NCBI GenBank assembly: GCA_003222675.1
Contig: QHWT01000084.1
Span: 26,095-90,094, forward strand
Direction: 5' to 3'
DNA from: Acidobacteriota bacterium
Lineage (GTDB): Bacteria > Acidobacteriota > Vicinamibacteria > Vicinamibacterales > 2-12-FULL-66-21
Length of the DNA: 64,000 nt
Shown: in pieces, positions 8,427 to 17,300 of the stretch
How the letters are laid out: each line of letters starts with the position of its first letter
Numbering within the stretch: position 1 is the stretch's first letter
Made by a program: the position numbers and the translations under genes
Notes under the pieces: model-generated
Seen by the model: only the letters and a program-made list of their open reading frames with translations
Database searches by the model: none
What the model was told of the DNA's origin: nothing

Positions 8427-10241
8427 GTGATCATTCAGTCGTGCCTGCGAGCGACGACGGCGTTCGCGCTCGGCGGCGCGGCGCTCGCCGCTGACCAGCC
8501 CGCCTCGACTCGCACCGTCCGCTCTGAGATCCGCGCGACGCACGGCGTGGTGGCGGCCGGACGCACGTTCACCGTAGACGCGGGGGCCCGATTGCTCGCC
8601 GCGGGCGGCAATGCGGTCGATGCCGGGGTCGCGTCGATCTTTGCCGCGGCAGTTGTCGAAATCTCTCACTTCGGTCTCGGCGGAGAGGCGCCGATCATCA
8701 TCTACTCCGCGCGGGATCGCCAGGTGCGGGTCATCAACGGGCAAGGGCCCGCGCCGCGCGCGGCAACACCGCAGCTGTTCGGCGGCAAGACTGTGATTCC
8801 CGGGAACGGCCCGCTTGGCGCGACCATTCCGGCCGCCGTCGATTCAGCCTCGATCGCGCTCGCAAAGTACGGCACGAAGTCGTTGTCGGACGTGCTCGCA
8901 CACGCAATCGAGCTCGCCGACGGCTTTCCGATGTACGAGTTCCTGCACCACTATCTGGAGACGGAGCGTGCCACGACCGAGATCTACGCGTGGTCGAAGA
9001 CCACGTATTATCCCGATGGCCGCATCATCCCGACCGGCGAGATGTTCCGCCAGCCGAATCTTGCGGCCACGCTGCGTGCGATCGCCGCTGGAGAGAAAGA
9101 CGCGCTTGCACGCGGCGCCACTCGCGAGTCGGCAATCGACGCCGGCCGCGACGTGTTCTACAAAGGGCCGATTGCCCGCGAGATGACTTCCGCTGTGCGG
9201 GAAGCGGGCGGCGTGATGACCGAGGACGATCTGGTGTCCTATCACGGTCGTGTGGAGGAGCCCGCCGTTGCGCCGTATCGCGGTTACACGATCTACAAGG
9301 CAGGTTTCTGGACGCAGGGGCCCGCACTGCTGCAGACGTTCCGGATTCTCGAGGGCTTCGATCTGCGCGCGATGGGACAGGGGTCGGCAGATGCCCTGCA
9401 CACCACCGTCGAAGCAATCAAGCTCGCGTACGCGGATCGGGATCGGTATTACGGCGATCCGGATTTCGCGCGCGTTCCCGGCCAGATGTTGCTGTCGGAG
9501 CCTTATGCCGCGATGCGGCGTGCGCTGATCGACGCGCGCCGCGCGAGCCTGGAGCAGCGCCCCGGGGATCCGATTCGCGGCACCGCGGAATTGCCGCAGG
9601 CGATCGCGGATGGGCACGCGACTGCCGCAAGGTCGAGTCGCGCGAAGGAATACGGCGACACGACGTCGGTGCAGGTGGCCGATGCACAGGGCAACCTGTT
9701 CTCCGCTACGCCAAGCTCCGGGTGGCTGCTCGGCGGCGCGTTCGTCGCCGGCCGCACCGGTGTGCCGATGAGCAACCGCATGCAGGCGTTCAACCTCGAT
9801 GCGGCCAGCCCCAACGTGCTCGCGGGCGGGAAGCGCCCGCGCACGACGCTGACGCCCACGATCGTGTTGAAGGATGGCCGTCCGTTCCTCGCGATCGGAA
9901 CGCCCGGCGGCGACAGCCAGGACCAGCAGATCCTGCTTGTCCTGCTGAACATCATCGACTTCGGGATGGACGTGCAGGCAGCCATCGAAGCGCCGCGCGT
10001 CAACTCGCTGCACCCCGTCAGCTCGTTCGAGGATCACCAAGCGCTTCCCGGCGTGCTCGAAGCGGAGGCGACGCTGCCCCCGTCTGTGCTGGCCGACCTT
10101 GGCGCGCGGGGACACGTGCTGCGGATGCGGCCGGCCAACGGCATCTCCACGGGCGTGGTCGCGGCCGGGATCGATTCCGCGACCGGACGTCTGCGCGGCG
10201 GCGCTGATCTGCGACGCGAGCGCGCACTGGTGGCCTGGTGA
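8427..10241 (+). CDS. ggt: Gamma-glutamyltransferase family protein
   Basis: 604-aa Ntn-hydrolase precursor, expected to be exported and to self-cleave into two subunits, hydrolysing or transferring the gamma-glutamyl group of glutathione-like substrates. An N-terminal secretion signal runs to about residue 22 (FALGGAALAADQ). The large-subunit motifs GGNAVDAGVAS and GLGG are present. The catalytic threonine is predicted at 412 in YGDTTSVQVADAQGNLFS, where the family has TTH.S.VD; the usual His is replaced here, so substrate preference may differ. PGGDSQDQQ near 495 is the conserved Gly-Gly loop. GTG start. It overlaps the next gene by 4 bp, forming a three-gene peptidase operon with two M16 proteins. 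Confidence 0.88.
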   Translation: MIIQSCLRATTAFALGGAALAADQPASTRTVRSEIRATHGVVAAGRTFTVDAGARLLAAGGNAVDAGVASIFAAAVVEISHFGLGGEAPIIIYSARDRQVRVINGQGPAPRAATPQLFGGKTVIPGNGPLGATIPAAVDSASIALAKYGTKSLSDVLAHAIELADGFPMYEFLHHYLETERATTEIYAWSKTTYYPDGRIIPTGEMFRQPNLAATLRAIAAGEKDALARGATRESAIDAGRDVFYKGPIAREMTSAVREAGGVMTEDDLVSYHGRVEEPAVAPYRGYTIYKAGFWTQGPALLQTFRILEGFDLRAMGQGSADALHTTVEAIKLAYADRDRYYGDPDFARVPGQMLLSEPYAAMRRALIDARRASLEQRPGDPIRGTAELPQAIADGHATAARSSRAKEYGDTTSVQVADAQGNLFSATPSSGWLLGGAFVAGRTGVPMSNRMQAFNLDAASPNVLAGGKRPRTTLTPTIVLKDGRPFLAIGTPGGDSQDQQILLVLLNIIDFGMDVQAAIEAPRVNSLHPVSSFEDHQALPGVLEAEATLPPSVLADLGARGHVLRMRPANGISTGVVAAGIDSATGRLRGGADLRRERALVAW

Positions 10242-11548
10242 ACATTCCCTTCACGAAGCACACGCTCGCGAACGGCCTCGACGTGCTGGTCCACGAGGAT
10301 CATGGCGTTCCGATCGTCGCGGTGAATGTCTGGTATCACGTCGGCTCGAAGAATGAAGTACCGGGTCGGACGGGCTTCGCGCATCTGTTCGAGCACCTGA
10401 TGTTCGAAGGCTCCCAGCATTACGACAAGGGTTATTTTCATCCACTACAGGAAGCGGGAGCGTCGTTGAACGGCTCGACGAATGCGGATCGCACGAACTA
10501 TTGGGAGGTCGTGCCAACCAACGCGCTCGAGCTCGCGCTGTGGATGGAATCGGATCGCATGGGCTACCTGCTGCCCGCGCTGACCGACGCCAAGTTCGAG
10601 AACCAGCGTGACGTGGTGCTGAACGAGCGCCGTCAGAATTACGAGAACCGGCCGTACGGTCTCGCGGGGATGGCTATCGTCTCGGCGCTTTATCCCGAAG
10701 ATCATCCTTATCACTGGCTCACGATTGGCGCCGCCGCTGATCTTCATGCGGCGCGCCTCGAGGACGTGCGCGCGTTCTTTCAAATGTACTATCACCCGGG
10801 AAACGCATCGCTTGCGCTCGCGGGAGACATCGACGTGAGCACGGCGCTCGCGCTCGCGGATATCTATTTCTCCGAAATACCCGGCGCGCCCCCTCCTGGT
10901 CCCGTGCGGGTGACCAGGCCCGCGTCGGCCGCCGACGAGATTCGGCTCGTGCTCGAAGATCGGGTCGAGCTTCCGCGGCTCTATATGGCCTGGCATTCCC
11001 CGGCGCTCTTCTCGGAGGGTGATGCGGAGCTCGACCTGGTCGGCGACTTGCTCGCCAATGGAAAGACGTCGCGGCTCTATCGCGCGCTCGTGTACGAGCA
11101 GCGCATTGCGACCGAGGTAGCGGCGTCTCAGAATTCGCGCGAGCTTGGCAGCTTCTTTCAGGTGGTCGCCACGGCCGCCCCCGGCCGGACGCTCGGGGAA
11201 GTGGACCGCGCGATCATGCGCGAGATTGCCGCGCTCGTCGAGAAGGGACCAACGGAGGCCGAGCTCGAACGCTGTCTCGCGCAAGCGGAAGCACACTTCA
11301 TCTTCCGGCTGCAGACCGTCGGCGGCTTCGGCGGCAAGTCCGATCAGTTGAACGCGTACAACACGTTTCTCGGCGACCCCGGCTTCTTCGAACGCGATCT
11401 GCAGCGCTACCGCGGTGCGTCTGCGGAGGTTTTACGCCAGGAAGCCGCACGCTATCTCGTCGGCAATCGGCGCGTCGTCTTGAGCGTCGTACCGCGGGGC
11501 CGTCTGGCGCTCGCGCTCGACGCCTCTCAGCCGGTGGGCGTATCGTGA
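10238..11548 (+). CDS. M16 family zinc metallopeptidase (catalytic)
   Basis: Insulinase/PqqL-like peptidase of 436 aa. The inverted zinc motif HxxEH is intact as H49-L-F-E52-H53 in GFAHLFEHLMFEG, with the distal NERRQNYENRPYG Glu-containing helix near 124. Second-domain motifs (RLYRALVYEQRIATEV) lie around 275. M16 enzymes degrade peptides in a clamshell formed by two halves. The GTG start overlaps the ggt stop by 4 bp, and the stop overlaps the next M16 gene by 4 bp, so all three are translationally coupled. It lacks a clear signal peptide in this start, so periplasmic location is unproven. Confidence 0.9.
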   Translation: MNIPFTKHTLANGLDVLVHEDHGVPIVAVNVWYHVGSKNEVPGRTGFAHLFEHLMFEGSQHYDKGYFHPLQEAGASLNGSTNADRTNYWEVVPTNALELALWMESDRMGYLLPALTDAKFENQRDVVLNERRQNYENRPYGLAGMAIVSALYPEDHPYHWLTIGAAADLHAARLEDVRAFFQMYYHPGNASLALAGDIDVSTALALADIYFSEIPGAPPPGPVRVTRPASAADEIRLVLEDRVELPRLYMAWHSPALFSEGDAELDLVGDLLANGKTSRLYRALVYEQRIATEVAASQNSRELGSFFQVVATAAPGRTLGEVDRAIMREIAALVEKGPTEAELERCLAQAEAHFIFRLQTVGGFGGKSDQLNAYNTFLGDPGFFERDLQRYRGASAEVLRQEAARYLVGNRRVVLSVVPRGRLALALDASQPVGVS

Positions 11549-12918
11549 GGCGGGCGGATCGTACGAGGCTGCCGTCGCGCGGACGCGAGAAGCCGTTTAC
11601 GTTTCCCGAGATCCGCCGTCGCACGCTCGCTTCGGGTCTGCGCATTTGCACGGTCGAGCATCGGCAGGTGCCGCTCGTGAGCGCGCTGCTCCTGGTGCCG
11701 GCCGGCGCGGCCGCCGATCCGCAGGATCGTCCAGGTCTTGCGGCCATCACGGCCGACATGCTCGACGAGGGGTGCGGCGATCGATCCGCCCTGGATGTCC
11801 ACGAAGCGCTGGGCCGGATTGGGGCGCAGCTCGACACCGACGTCGGCCACGACGCCACCGTCATCGGCCTCACCACCCTCGAGCGGTCTCTCGACAAGGG
11901 GCTGGAGCTCGTCGCCGACATGGTTATGCGCCCGCGGTTCGAGCAGCGGGAGTTCGATCGCGTGCGCGATTTGCGGCTGCACCGACTGCTGCAGCTTCGC
12001 GATATGCCGCCGGCCCTCGCCGACCGCGTATTCGCGCAGCTCCTTTATCGCAATCATCCGTACGGTCACCTGCCGATCGGATCCGAAGGATCGCTGCGCG
12101 CGATGACCGTGCGCGAGATCGCCGGCTTCCACCGCCGCACGTTCAGCCCCACGCGCTCGACGTTGATTGCCGTCGGCGATGCATCGCACGATGCGCTGGC
12201 GACCGCGGCCGAACGGGCCTTCGGTGGATGGCAGCCGCCCGCGGACGGCGATGCGCCACCGGATCCTGAAACATTCACGGCGCCGGCGCCGCCGACCAAC
12301 CGCCTGGCGATCGTGCACCGCTCTGCGGCCGCGCAATCCGAACTCAGGATAGGTCACGTGGCGCTCGCGCGCCGGACGCCGGACTACCACGCGGCGCTCG
12401 TCCTCAACATGGTGCTCGGCGGCCAGTTCGTCAGCCGCATCAACATGAACCTGCGGGAGGAGAAGGGCTATACCTACGGCGCGCGGACGGCATTCGAGTT
12501 CCGCCGCGCTCCGGGCCCGTTCGTGCTGCAAGCGAGCGTGCAATCGGAAGCGACGGCGGATGCGGTGCGGGAGGCGCTGGCCGAGATGCGCGCGATTCGC
12601 ACCGATCGCCCCGTCACGCGCGAGGAGCTCGAGCTCGGACGCGCCGCGCTCACGCGCGGGTATCCACGCAACTTCGAGACCGCGGATCACATCGCGCGCG
12701 CGGCCGCGCAACTCGCGTTGTACGATCTCCCGGACGACTATTTCACGACGTTCGTGCCCAAGATGCTCGCGCTCGATGAAGCGGCGATTACGCGCGCTGC
12801 CGAGGCACACATCGATCCGTCTCGCCTGATCACGGTCATCGTGGGAGATCGCGAAAAGCTTTCCCCATCACTCGCCGCGTTAGAGCTCGGAGATGCATCC
12901 GAAGTCGCGGTGGGATGA
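11545..12918 (+). CDS. M16 family peptidase-like, non-catalytic partner
   Basis: 457-aa M16 homologue that lacks HxxEH: the equivalent helix reads ITADMLDEG. It keeps the substrate-binding signature RINMNLREEKGYTYGA (the R/Y pair) near 295-310. In this family an active and an inactive chain commonly pair as a heterodimer, as in mitochondrial processing peptidase-like and M16B pairs, so it is most likely the partner of the preceding gene. GTG start with a 4-bp overlap. Two 20-bp palindromes that could end transcription lie 50-110 bp downstream. Confidence 0.88.
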   Translation: MRRADRTRLPSRGREKPFTFPEIRRRTLASGLRICTVEHRQVPLVSALLLVPAGAAADPQDRPGLAAITADMLDEGCGDRSALDVHEALGRIGAQLDTDVGHDATVIGLTTLERSLDKGLELVADMVMRPRFEQREFDRVRDLRLHRLLQLRDMPPALADRVFAQLLYRNHPYGHLPIGSEGSLRAMTVREIAGFHRRTFSPTRSTLIAVGDASHDALATAAERAFGGWQPPADGDAPPDPETFTAPAPPTNRLAIVHRSAAAQSELRIGHVALARRTPDYHAALVLNMVLGGQFVSRINMNLREEKGYTYGARTAFEFRRAPGPFVLQASVQSEATADAVREALAEMRAIRTDRPVTREELELGRAALTRGYPRNFETADHIARAAAQLALYDLPDDYFTTFVPKMLALDEAAITRAAEAHIDPSRLITVIVGDREKLSPSLAALELGDASEVAVG

Positions 12919-12924
12919 AGAACT

Positions 12925-13029
12925 GGCTCATGGCTCACGCCTCATGCAGGCCCGTGGCTCACGCCGTACGCCGGGTCTTCAGATCCGGCACCCTGAGCTC
13001 GCGCCGTAGGCCGGGTCTTCAGACCCGGC
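12925..13029. repeat. Intergenic repeats with two REP-like palindromes
   Basis: Contains GGCTCATGGCTCACG-type short repeats followed by two copies of GCCGGGTCTTCAGAYCCGGC, at 12970-12989 and 13010-13029. The second copy is a perfect 9-bp-arm hairpin with a TC loop. Related copies occur at 14479-14500 and 40855-40878. They fill the gap after the M16 operon and may also act as terminators. Confidence 0.7.
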
Positions 13030-13043
13030 ATCAGTGTTGAATC

Positions 13044-14066
13044 GTGAAGGCAGTTCGCTTCCACCAACATGGTGACCCCGATGTCCTCCGATACGAGGAT
13101 GCGCCGGATCCGCAGCCTGCCTCCGGACGCGCGATTGTTCACGTGCGCGCGTGTGCGCTGAATCACCTGGACTTGTGGGAGCGGCGTGGCATCGAGCGCG
13201 TGACGCTGCCCTTGCCGCACATCTCGGGAAGCGACGTCGCCGGTGAAGTGGCGTCGGTCAGCGACGCATCGGTCCCGCCAGGCACGAAAGTGATGCTGCA
13301 GCCCGGCGTCCGCTGCGGCGAGTGCACGCCATGCCGATCGGGGCGTGACAATCACTGCGTCCGGTACGACGTCCTCGGTCTCCAGTCCGATGGTGGTTAC
13401 GCCGAAATGATTTCGATCCCAATCGAGAATCTGATCCCGTTTCCGGCACACGTAGACTTCATCACCGCGGCTGCGTTCCCGCTCACCTTTCTCACCGCGT
13501 GGCACATGCTCATGACGCGCGCGGGCATGCGCGAGCACGACACGGTCCTCGTGCTCGCGGGCGGGAGCGGCGTCGGCCAGGCGGCCATCCAGCTCGCGCG
13601 CGTGTCCGGCGCGCGCGTGTTCGCGACATCGGCGCCGGACAAGATGGATCGCACGCGCGCACTCGGCGCCGAGGACGTGTTCGACCACTACACGGGCGAT
13701 TACGCGAAAGAGATCAAGCGCGTCACCGGCGGCCGCGGCGCTGACATCGTCGTCGAGCACGTTGGAGAAGCGACGTGGGAGCGGAGCGTCCGCGCGCTGG
13801 CGAACGGCGGACGCCTCGTCACCTGCGGCGCGACGACCGGGCACCGCGCCGCAATGGATCTCCGTCACCTGTTCGCCCGCCAGCTCTCGCTGCTGGGGTC
13901 CTACATGGGCACGTTTGCCGAGTTGCGCGAGGCCGCGTCGCTCCTCTTCGCTGGACGCGTGCGGCCCGTCATCGACGAGGTGTTCCCGCTCGCGCGCGCA
14001 GCCGTTGCCCAGCGTCGACTCGAAGAGAAAGGACAGTTCGGCAAGATTGTGCTGCAGGTGGCGTGA
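13044..14066 (+). CDS. Zinc-type MDR alcohol dehydrogenase/quinone oxidoreductase
   Basis: 340-aa medium-chain dehydrogenase/reductase, NAD(P)-dependent. GroES-like N-terminal half with CALNHLDLWERRG and the structural zinc ligands in GVRCGECTPCRSGRDNHC near 90-107. The Rossmann half has AGGSGVGQAAIQLAR near 172. A shift of the nucleotide motif to GGSGVG is typical of the quinone oxidoreductase branch. The substrate cannot be read from sequence. GTG start right after the palindromic repeats; it is a single gene followed by a low-complexity repeat. Confidence 0.85.
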   Translation: MKAVRFHQHGDPDVLRYEDAPDPQPASGRAIVHVRACALNHLDLWERRGIERVTLPLPHISGSDVAGEVASVSDASVPPGTKVMLQPGVRCGECTPCRSGRDNHCVRYDVLGLQSDGGYAEMISIPIENLIPFPAHVDFITAAAFPLTFLTAWHMLMTRAGMREHDTVLVLAGGSGVGQAAIQLARVSGARVFATSAPDKMDRTRALGAEDVFDHYTGDYAKEIKRVTGGRGADIVVEHVGEATWERSVRALANGGRLVTCGATTGHRAAMDLRHLFARQLSLLGSYMGTFAELREAASLLFAGRVRPVIDEVFPLARAAVAQRRLEEKGQFGKIVLQVA

Positions 14067-14079
14067 AGCCCGGCCACGG

Positions 14080-14200
14080 AACAACAGAGAAAAGGGCCAC
14101 AGAAGAACACGGAAAAACACTGAAAAACACCGAAAACCCAACCTGCATGTGCTTGCGCGTTCTTCCTGCCCTTCTGTGTTGTTCTGTGGCGAGGAACCAG
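14080..14200. repeat. AT-rich ACAGAGAACAC-type intergenic repeat
   Basis: Degenerate short units (ACAGAG/ACACGGAAAAACACTG then TTCTGTGTTGTTCTGTGG) form an imperfect inverted arrangement in the gap after the MDR gene. The same word family recurs at 22330-22391 (GTTGTTCTGTGTGACTCTG, CCGTGTTGTTCTGTGG). No gene seen here. Confidence 0.6.
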
Positions 14201-14259
14201 TTTCAGGCCTCGTGCGTCCAACTGACAGACTCGAAGCGTCGGTATACACTGCCTCCGTA

Positions 14260-14463
14260 ATGAGCTTCGCCCGCCTCAGCTTGAGCCTCGCCGGCGTCGT
14301 GGGGGTTCTCGCGGCGGCGGTGGCGGCCGCGACGATCTGGCTGATCATGACGCAGCCGGTCACCGTTGCGACCGCCGTCGCGCAGGGCGAGGTGTCACCG
14401 CTGGTGAAGGCGCTTGCCGGCGTCCTCTACAACGCGCTCCAGGGAATCATGAAATATCTGTAA
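14260..14463 (+). CDS. Small single-helix membrane or exported protein (67 aa)
   Basis: Begins MSFARLSLSLAGVVGVLAAA, a long hydrophobic stretch (residues 8-30) that could be a signal anchor or a signal peptide ending near VATAVAQG. The remaining 30 residues form an amphipathic helix (LVKALAGVLYNALQGIMKYL). A TATACA -10-like box lies 12 bp upstream of the ATG, which would give a very short leader. No homologous family is recognised. It is followed by a REP-like palindrome and the convergent hydrolase gene. Confidence 0.5.
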   Translation: MSFARLSLSLAGVVGVLAAAVAAATIWLIMTQPVTVATAVAQGEVSPLVKALAGVLYNALQGIMKYL

Positions 14464-14478
14464 ACAGGGGCAGTCCTA

Positions 14479-14500
14479 GGCCGGCTCTTTAGACCCGGCC
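14479..14500. repeat. REP-like palindrome between convergent genes
   Basis: GGCCGGCTCTTTAGACCCGGCC, a diverged member of the GCCGGGTCTTCAGACCCGGC family, lies between the stops of the small gene (14463) and the hydrolase (14528). The position fits a bidirectional terminator. Confidence 0.6.
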
Positions 14501-14527
14501 TCAGGCACACTGCTGACCGCCTCCTGC

Positions 14528-15538
14528 CTACTGCAAGCTTCTGCTCAGGAATCTGCAGAGCGAAATCCCATCGATCCACTTGAACGGCGTTACACCCGTG
14601 CTGTAGTGCCCGCACGGCAGGATCGTGAGCTGATGCTCGATCGCGCGGGACCGGAACTCTCTGACGAGCATCTTCGACAGGTCAACCGGGAACGTCAGAT
14701 CGTACAAGGCGTAGACAAGAAGGATGCTCCGGCCGCGCACGCGGTCGACAAATGGCAGCGGGCTGATCGGCAGCCACATTCGACGCAGGGCGTCGAGCGT
14801 GACGCGATCGTCGAGGCTCTCGCGGACGTGCGCGGTCGAGAGGCCATGCCAGACCACATCCGCGAAGTACGGCGAGATGTGATTCAGTGCCGCGGCTTGG
14901 ATCAGCGGCTCGTGCGCCGTGGTCAGCATCGCGAGGCACGAGCCGAGGCTCGTGCCCAGAATGCCGATCGACTGGTAGCCCTGTAACTTCAGCCATGCGA
15001 TTGCGCGCCGCGCGTCGAGCACGGCCTGCCGGCAGACCTGCGCCGTCCGTCCGATATTTGCGCTCACGATGTAGTCTGCTCGCGTCAGTTCCGCGGGCAT
15101 GCGCGCATCGTGATACGGAAGACTCAATCGAAGCGCGCTGATCCCGAATCGATTCAGCAGCCGGCACAGACCGACGTGGCCGTCCGCATCTGAATTCCAC
15201 TGCGGCAGCACGAGCACGGCGCGGCGGCGGCCCCGAGCGGTGGTGTCCGGAAAGTACCGCGCGACGACCGTGTTGTTGCGTTCGTGCGGCGTCTGGATCG
15301 CGCTCGTAAACGTGAGGCGGTCGTCGTCCAGCGCGTAGTCGTCCGCGGGAATGACGGTATAGAACGGCACGCTGTCCGCGACGGTCCTTTCTCCCCACGA
15401 CTGAAATGCCGTCGACGGATCTTCGTGTGCGATGTGCTGATCCGCGAGCCACTCGAACCCCCACTCGAACGGCCGGACGGTTCTGTTGGCCGTGGAGGCG
15501 AGCTTGCGTTCCCAGCGATGAAAGGTGCGAGCGATCAC
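14528..15538 (-). CDS. Alpha/beta hydrolase (ABHD18-like)
   Basis: 336-aa alpha/beta hydrolase. The nucleophile elbow GTSLGS lies near 194, a possible acid is in the YALYDLTFP strand near 290, and the His in LPCGHYSTG near 317, giving a full Ser-Asp-His set. The N-terminal region, with PQWNSDADGH and YHDARMP, resembles the poorly characterised ABHD18-type group rather than a named esterase. The GTG start has GAAGGA 9 bases upstream, inside the end of a possible upstream reading frame. Cytosolic; substrate unknown. Confidence 0.8.
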   Translation of the reverse strand: MIARTFHRWERKLASTANRTVRPFEWGFEWLADQHIAHEDPSTAFQSWGERTVADSVPFYTVIPADDYALDDDRLTFTSAIQTPHERNNTVVARYFPDTTARGRRRAVLVLPQWNSDADGHVGLCRLLNRFGISALRLSLPYHDARMPAELTRADYIVSANIGRTAQVCRQAVLDARRAIAWLKLQGYQSIGILGTSLGSCLAMLTTAHEPLIQAAALNHISPYFADVVWHGLSTAHVRESLDDRVTLDALRRMWLPISPLPFVDRVRGRSILLVYALYDLTFPVDLSKMLVREFRSRAIEHQLTILPCGHYSTGVTPFKWIDGISLCRFLSRSLQ

Positions 15539-15541
15539 GCG

Positions 15542-15700
15542 TCAGCGTCCTTCGTCAGGCTTCTTCTGAAGCGCGTTCCGATAGCAGACGGAAGCGAGCA
15601 GGTCGGCCGCCTGCAGCGACCGTGCGCCGGCCTGACAGCCGACGAGGAGCGGCGCGTAAGTCGCATGGGGTCGAGCTCTGGCTGAGCTTCGGGCACTTGT
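15542..15700 (-). pseudogene. Possible 5'-truncated gene end
   Basis: The minus frame just upstream of the hydrolase reads LLVGCQAGARSLQAADLLAS and continues to a stop at 15542, with coding-like codon use and the hydrolase ribosome site in its tail. Going upstream it runs into a repeat (15714-15752) and has no credible start. It looks like the 3' end of a gene cut by the repeat, or chance coding. No family recognised. Confidence 0.3.
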
Positions 15701-15713
15701 CCTGGGGGTCTTG

Positions 15714-15752
15714 GGGTCAGATGTCAATTTTCCATTATTTCTGAAAAATCGA
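15714..15752. repeat. GGGGTCAGA-type interspersed repeat
   Basis: TTGGGGTCAGATGTCAATTTTCC followed by ATTATTTCTGAAAAAT is AT-rich and unlike its surroundings. It resembles the GGGGTCAGA/TCTGACCCC sequences that commonly flank REP-associated transposase genes. No transposase is present. Confidence 0.45.
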
Positions 15753-15807
15753 GACGGCAAAGAGCGGCTGACCTCGGGGCGGCGCGCATGTTGCAAAACG
15801 GCACAAT

Positions 15808-15972
15808 ATGATTGAACAACCGCCCGAACCTGACGTGCCGAAGCCGCCTGACGTCGTGAACAGCCCGATCGATGTGAATCGGCCCATTCCACCGGGAAAG
15901 CCGCAGGGTGACGACCGCCCGGACATTCATCCGACGCCGCCCCCGACCGATCCTGCGCCGCCGATCATCTGA
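15808..15972 (+). CDS. Small proline-rich hypothetical protein (54 aa)
   Basis: ATG-initiated frame of 54 residues, about one third proline, with acidic PPEPDVPKPPDV-like units, a central VNRPIPPGKPQGDDRP and a PTPPPTDPAPPII end. There is no hydrophobic segment. It overlaps the convergent amidase gene by 46 bp. No ribosome site is obvious (GCACAAT upstream). It may be a real extended-linker protein or a by-product of the amidase shadow; codon use is coding-like over the non-overlapping part. Confidence 0.4.
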   Translation: MIEQPPEPDVPKPPDVVNSPIDVNRPIPPGKPQGDDRPDIHPTPPPTDPAPPII

Positions 15973-17300
15973 CGCTCGATCGCGGCCGCAACGGCGAGCA
16001 GCCGCTCCGTTCCGCCGCGATGCCCGACGAGCTGCAGCCCCCGGGGCAGACCGTCGCGTCCGCGGCCGCACGGAATCGCGATCGCCGGGTGCCCGGTGAT
16101 GTTGAAGAGCTGTGTCAGGCGCAGCATGATCCCGCGCACCGGTTCCATGCCGCCCTCCACGCCCACCGATGCCGCTCCAATCGGCGGCCCGGCGATCGCC
16201 AGCGCCGGCAACATCAACGCATCGACGCCTTCCAGCGCGCGATCGACGGCCCGTCGCAGCACGGTGCGCGCGTGCATGGCCCGCGCGTAGTCCTCCGCCA
16301 GGATGTAGCCGCCCATCTCGAGCCGCAGCCTCACGCCGGGTGAGTATCGCTGCGCATGAACGGCGAGCAGCGGCGCGTGATACCACGCCGCCTCCGGCAG
16401 CACGATATGCAGGTACACGTCGGCCGTACGTTCCGCGTGCGCGATCGCCACGTCCTGAATGCCGTGTCCCGCGCGTTCGAGCGCCGCGCGCGCGTCGCCG
16501 AATAGTCTCCGCACGTCCGCATCGAGCTTGTCGAGGAAGTACGGGGCCGGGACGCTGAGCCAGAGCGCACAGTCCGGCGCAACCGGCCGATCCGAAGCGT
16601 CGACCTTGCCCTCTCGCATCGCCGCATAGAGCAGCGCGGCATCGTCCACCGTGCGTGCCATCGGGCCGACGTGATCCAGCGTCGTGCTCAGCGGGACGAC
16701 TTCATCGCACGAAATCTCCCCGACGGTTGGCTTGAGTCCCGTGATGCCGCAGGCCGCGGATGGAATGCGAATCGATCCGCCCGTGTCGGTGCCGAGCGAC
16801 CCGAGGCACATGCCTTCGACGATCGCCACTGCGGCTCCGCCGCTCGAGCCACCGGGTGATCGCGCGGGATCCAGCGGATGCCGCACGGGGCCGAAAGCTG
16901 TTTCGTCGCTGGTCGTGCCAAACGCAAACTCGTGAAGGTTCGTCTTGCCGATGATGATTGCGCCGGCGCGGCGCAGGTTCGCGACAACGGGCGCATCGTA
17001 AAGAGCCCGCCGCGCCGGAACCGCCGAGCCGCAGGTCGTCGGCACACCTGCGACGTCGATGAGATCTTTGATGGAAACGGGAATGCCGTGCAGCGCTCCC
17101 CGGTACTTGCCGTTTGCGATCTCCTTTTCGGCGCGCTTCGCTTCCGCGAGCGCCTGATCGGCGAGCACGGTGATGAAGGCGTGCAGCGCGTCGTTCCGGG
17201 CCGCGATCCGCTCGAGGCAGGCGTTGGTGAGCTCCACCGGCGAGATCTCTCGCCCTTCGATGCGCTGGGCGGCCTCGACGAGGCTAGCGGGAATCACCAT
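15927..17300 (-). CDS. Amidase signature family hydrolase
   Basis: 457-aa amidase with the complete Ser-cisSer-Lys triad: Lys in GIPVSIKDLIDVAG near 78, the cis-Ser in SPGGSSGGAA near 153, and the nucleophile in LGTDTGGSIRIPSAACG near 177. This family includes GatA and many amide hydrolases. No GatB or GatC lies nearby, so a stand-alone catabolic amidase is more likely than tRNA transamidation. The start overlaps the preceding 61-aa gene by 17 bp, suggesting a two-gene unit. The glycine-rich C-terminal tail (GGAGSVGGGVG) overlaps a convergent small gene. Confidence 0.88.
   Translation of the reverse strand: MVIPASLVEAAQRIEGREISPVELTNACLERIAARNDALHAFITVLADQALAEAKRAEKEIANGKYRGALHGIPVSIKDLIDVAGVPTTCGSAVPARRALYDAPVVANLRRAGAIIIGKTNLHEFAFGTTSDETAFGPVRHPLDPARSPGGSSGGAAVAIVEGMCLGSLGTDTGGSIRIPSAACGITGLKPTVGEISCDEVVPLSTTLDHVGPMARTVDDAALLYAAMREGKVDASDRPVAPDCALWLSVPAPYFLDKLDADVRRLFGDARAALERAGHGIQDVAIAHAERTADVYLHIVLPEAAWYHAPLLAVHAQRYSPGVRLRLEMGGYILAEDYARAMHARTVLRRAVDRALEGVDALMLPALAIAGPPIGAASVGVEGGMEPVRGIMLRLTQLFNITGHPAIAIPCGRGRDGLPRGLQLVGHRGGTERLLAVAAAIERQMIGGAGSVGGGVG

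Noticed and set aside
15927..17300. GatA subunit of tRNA amidotransferase
   Set aside because: No GatB or GatC nearby and the small upstream gene does not look like GatC; a generic amidase is safer.
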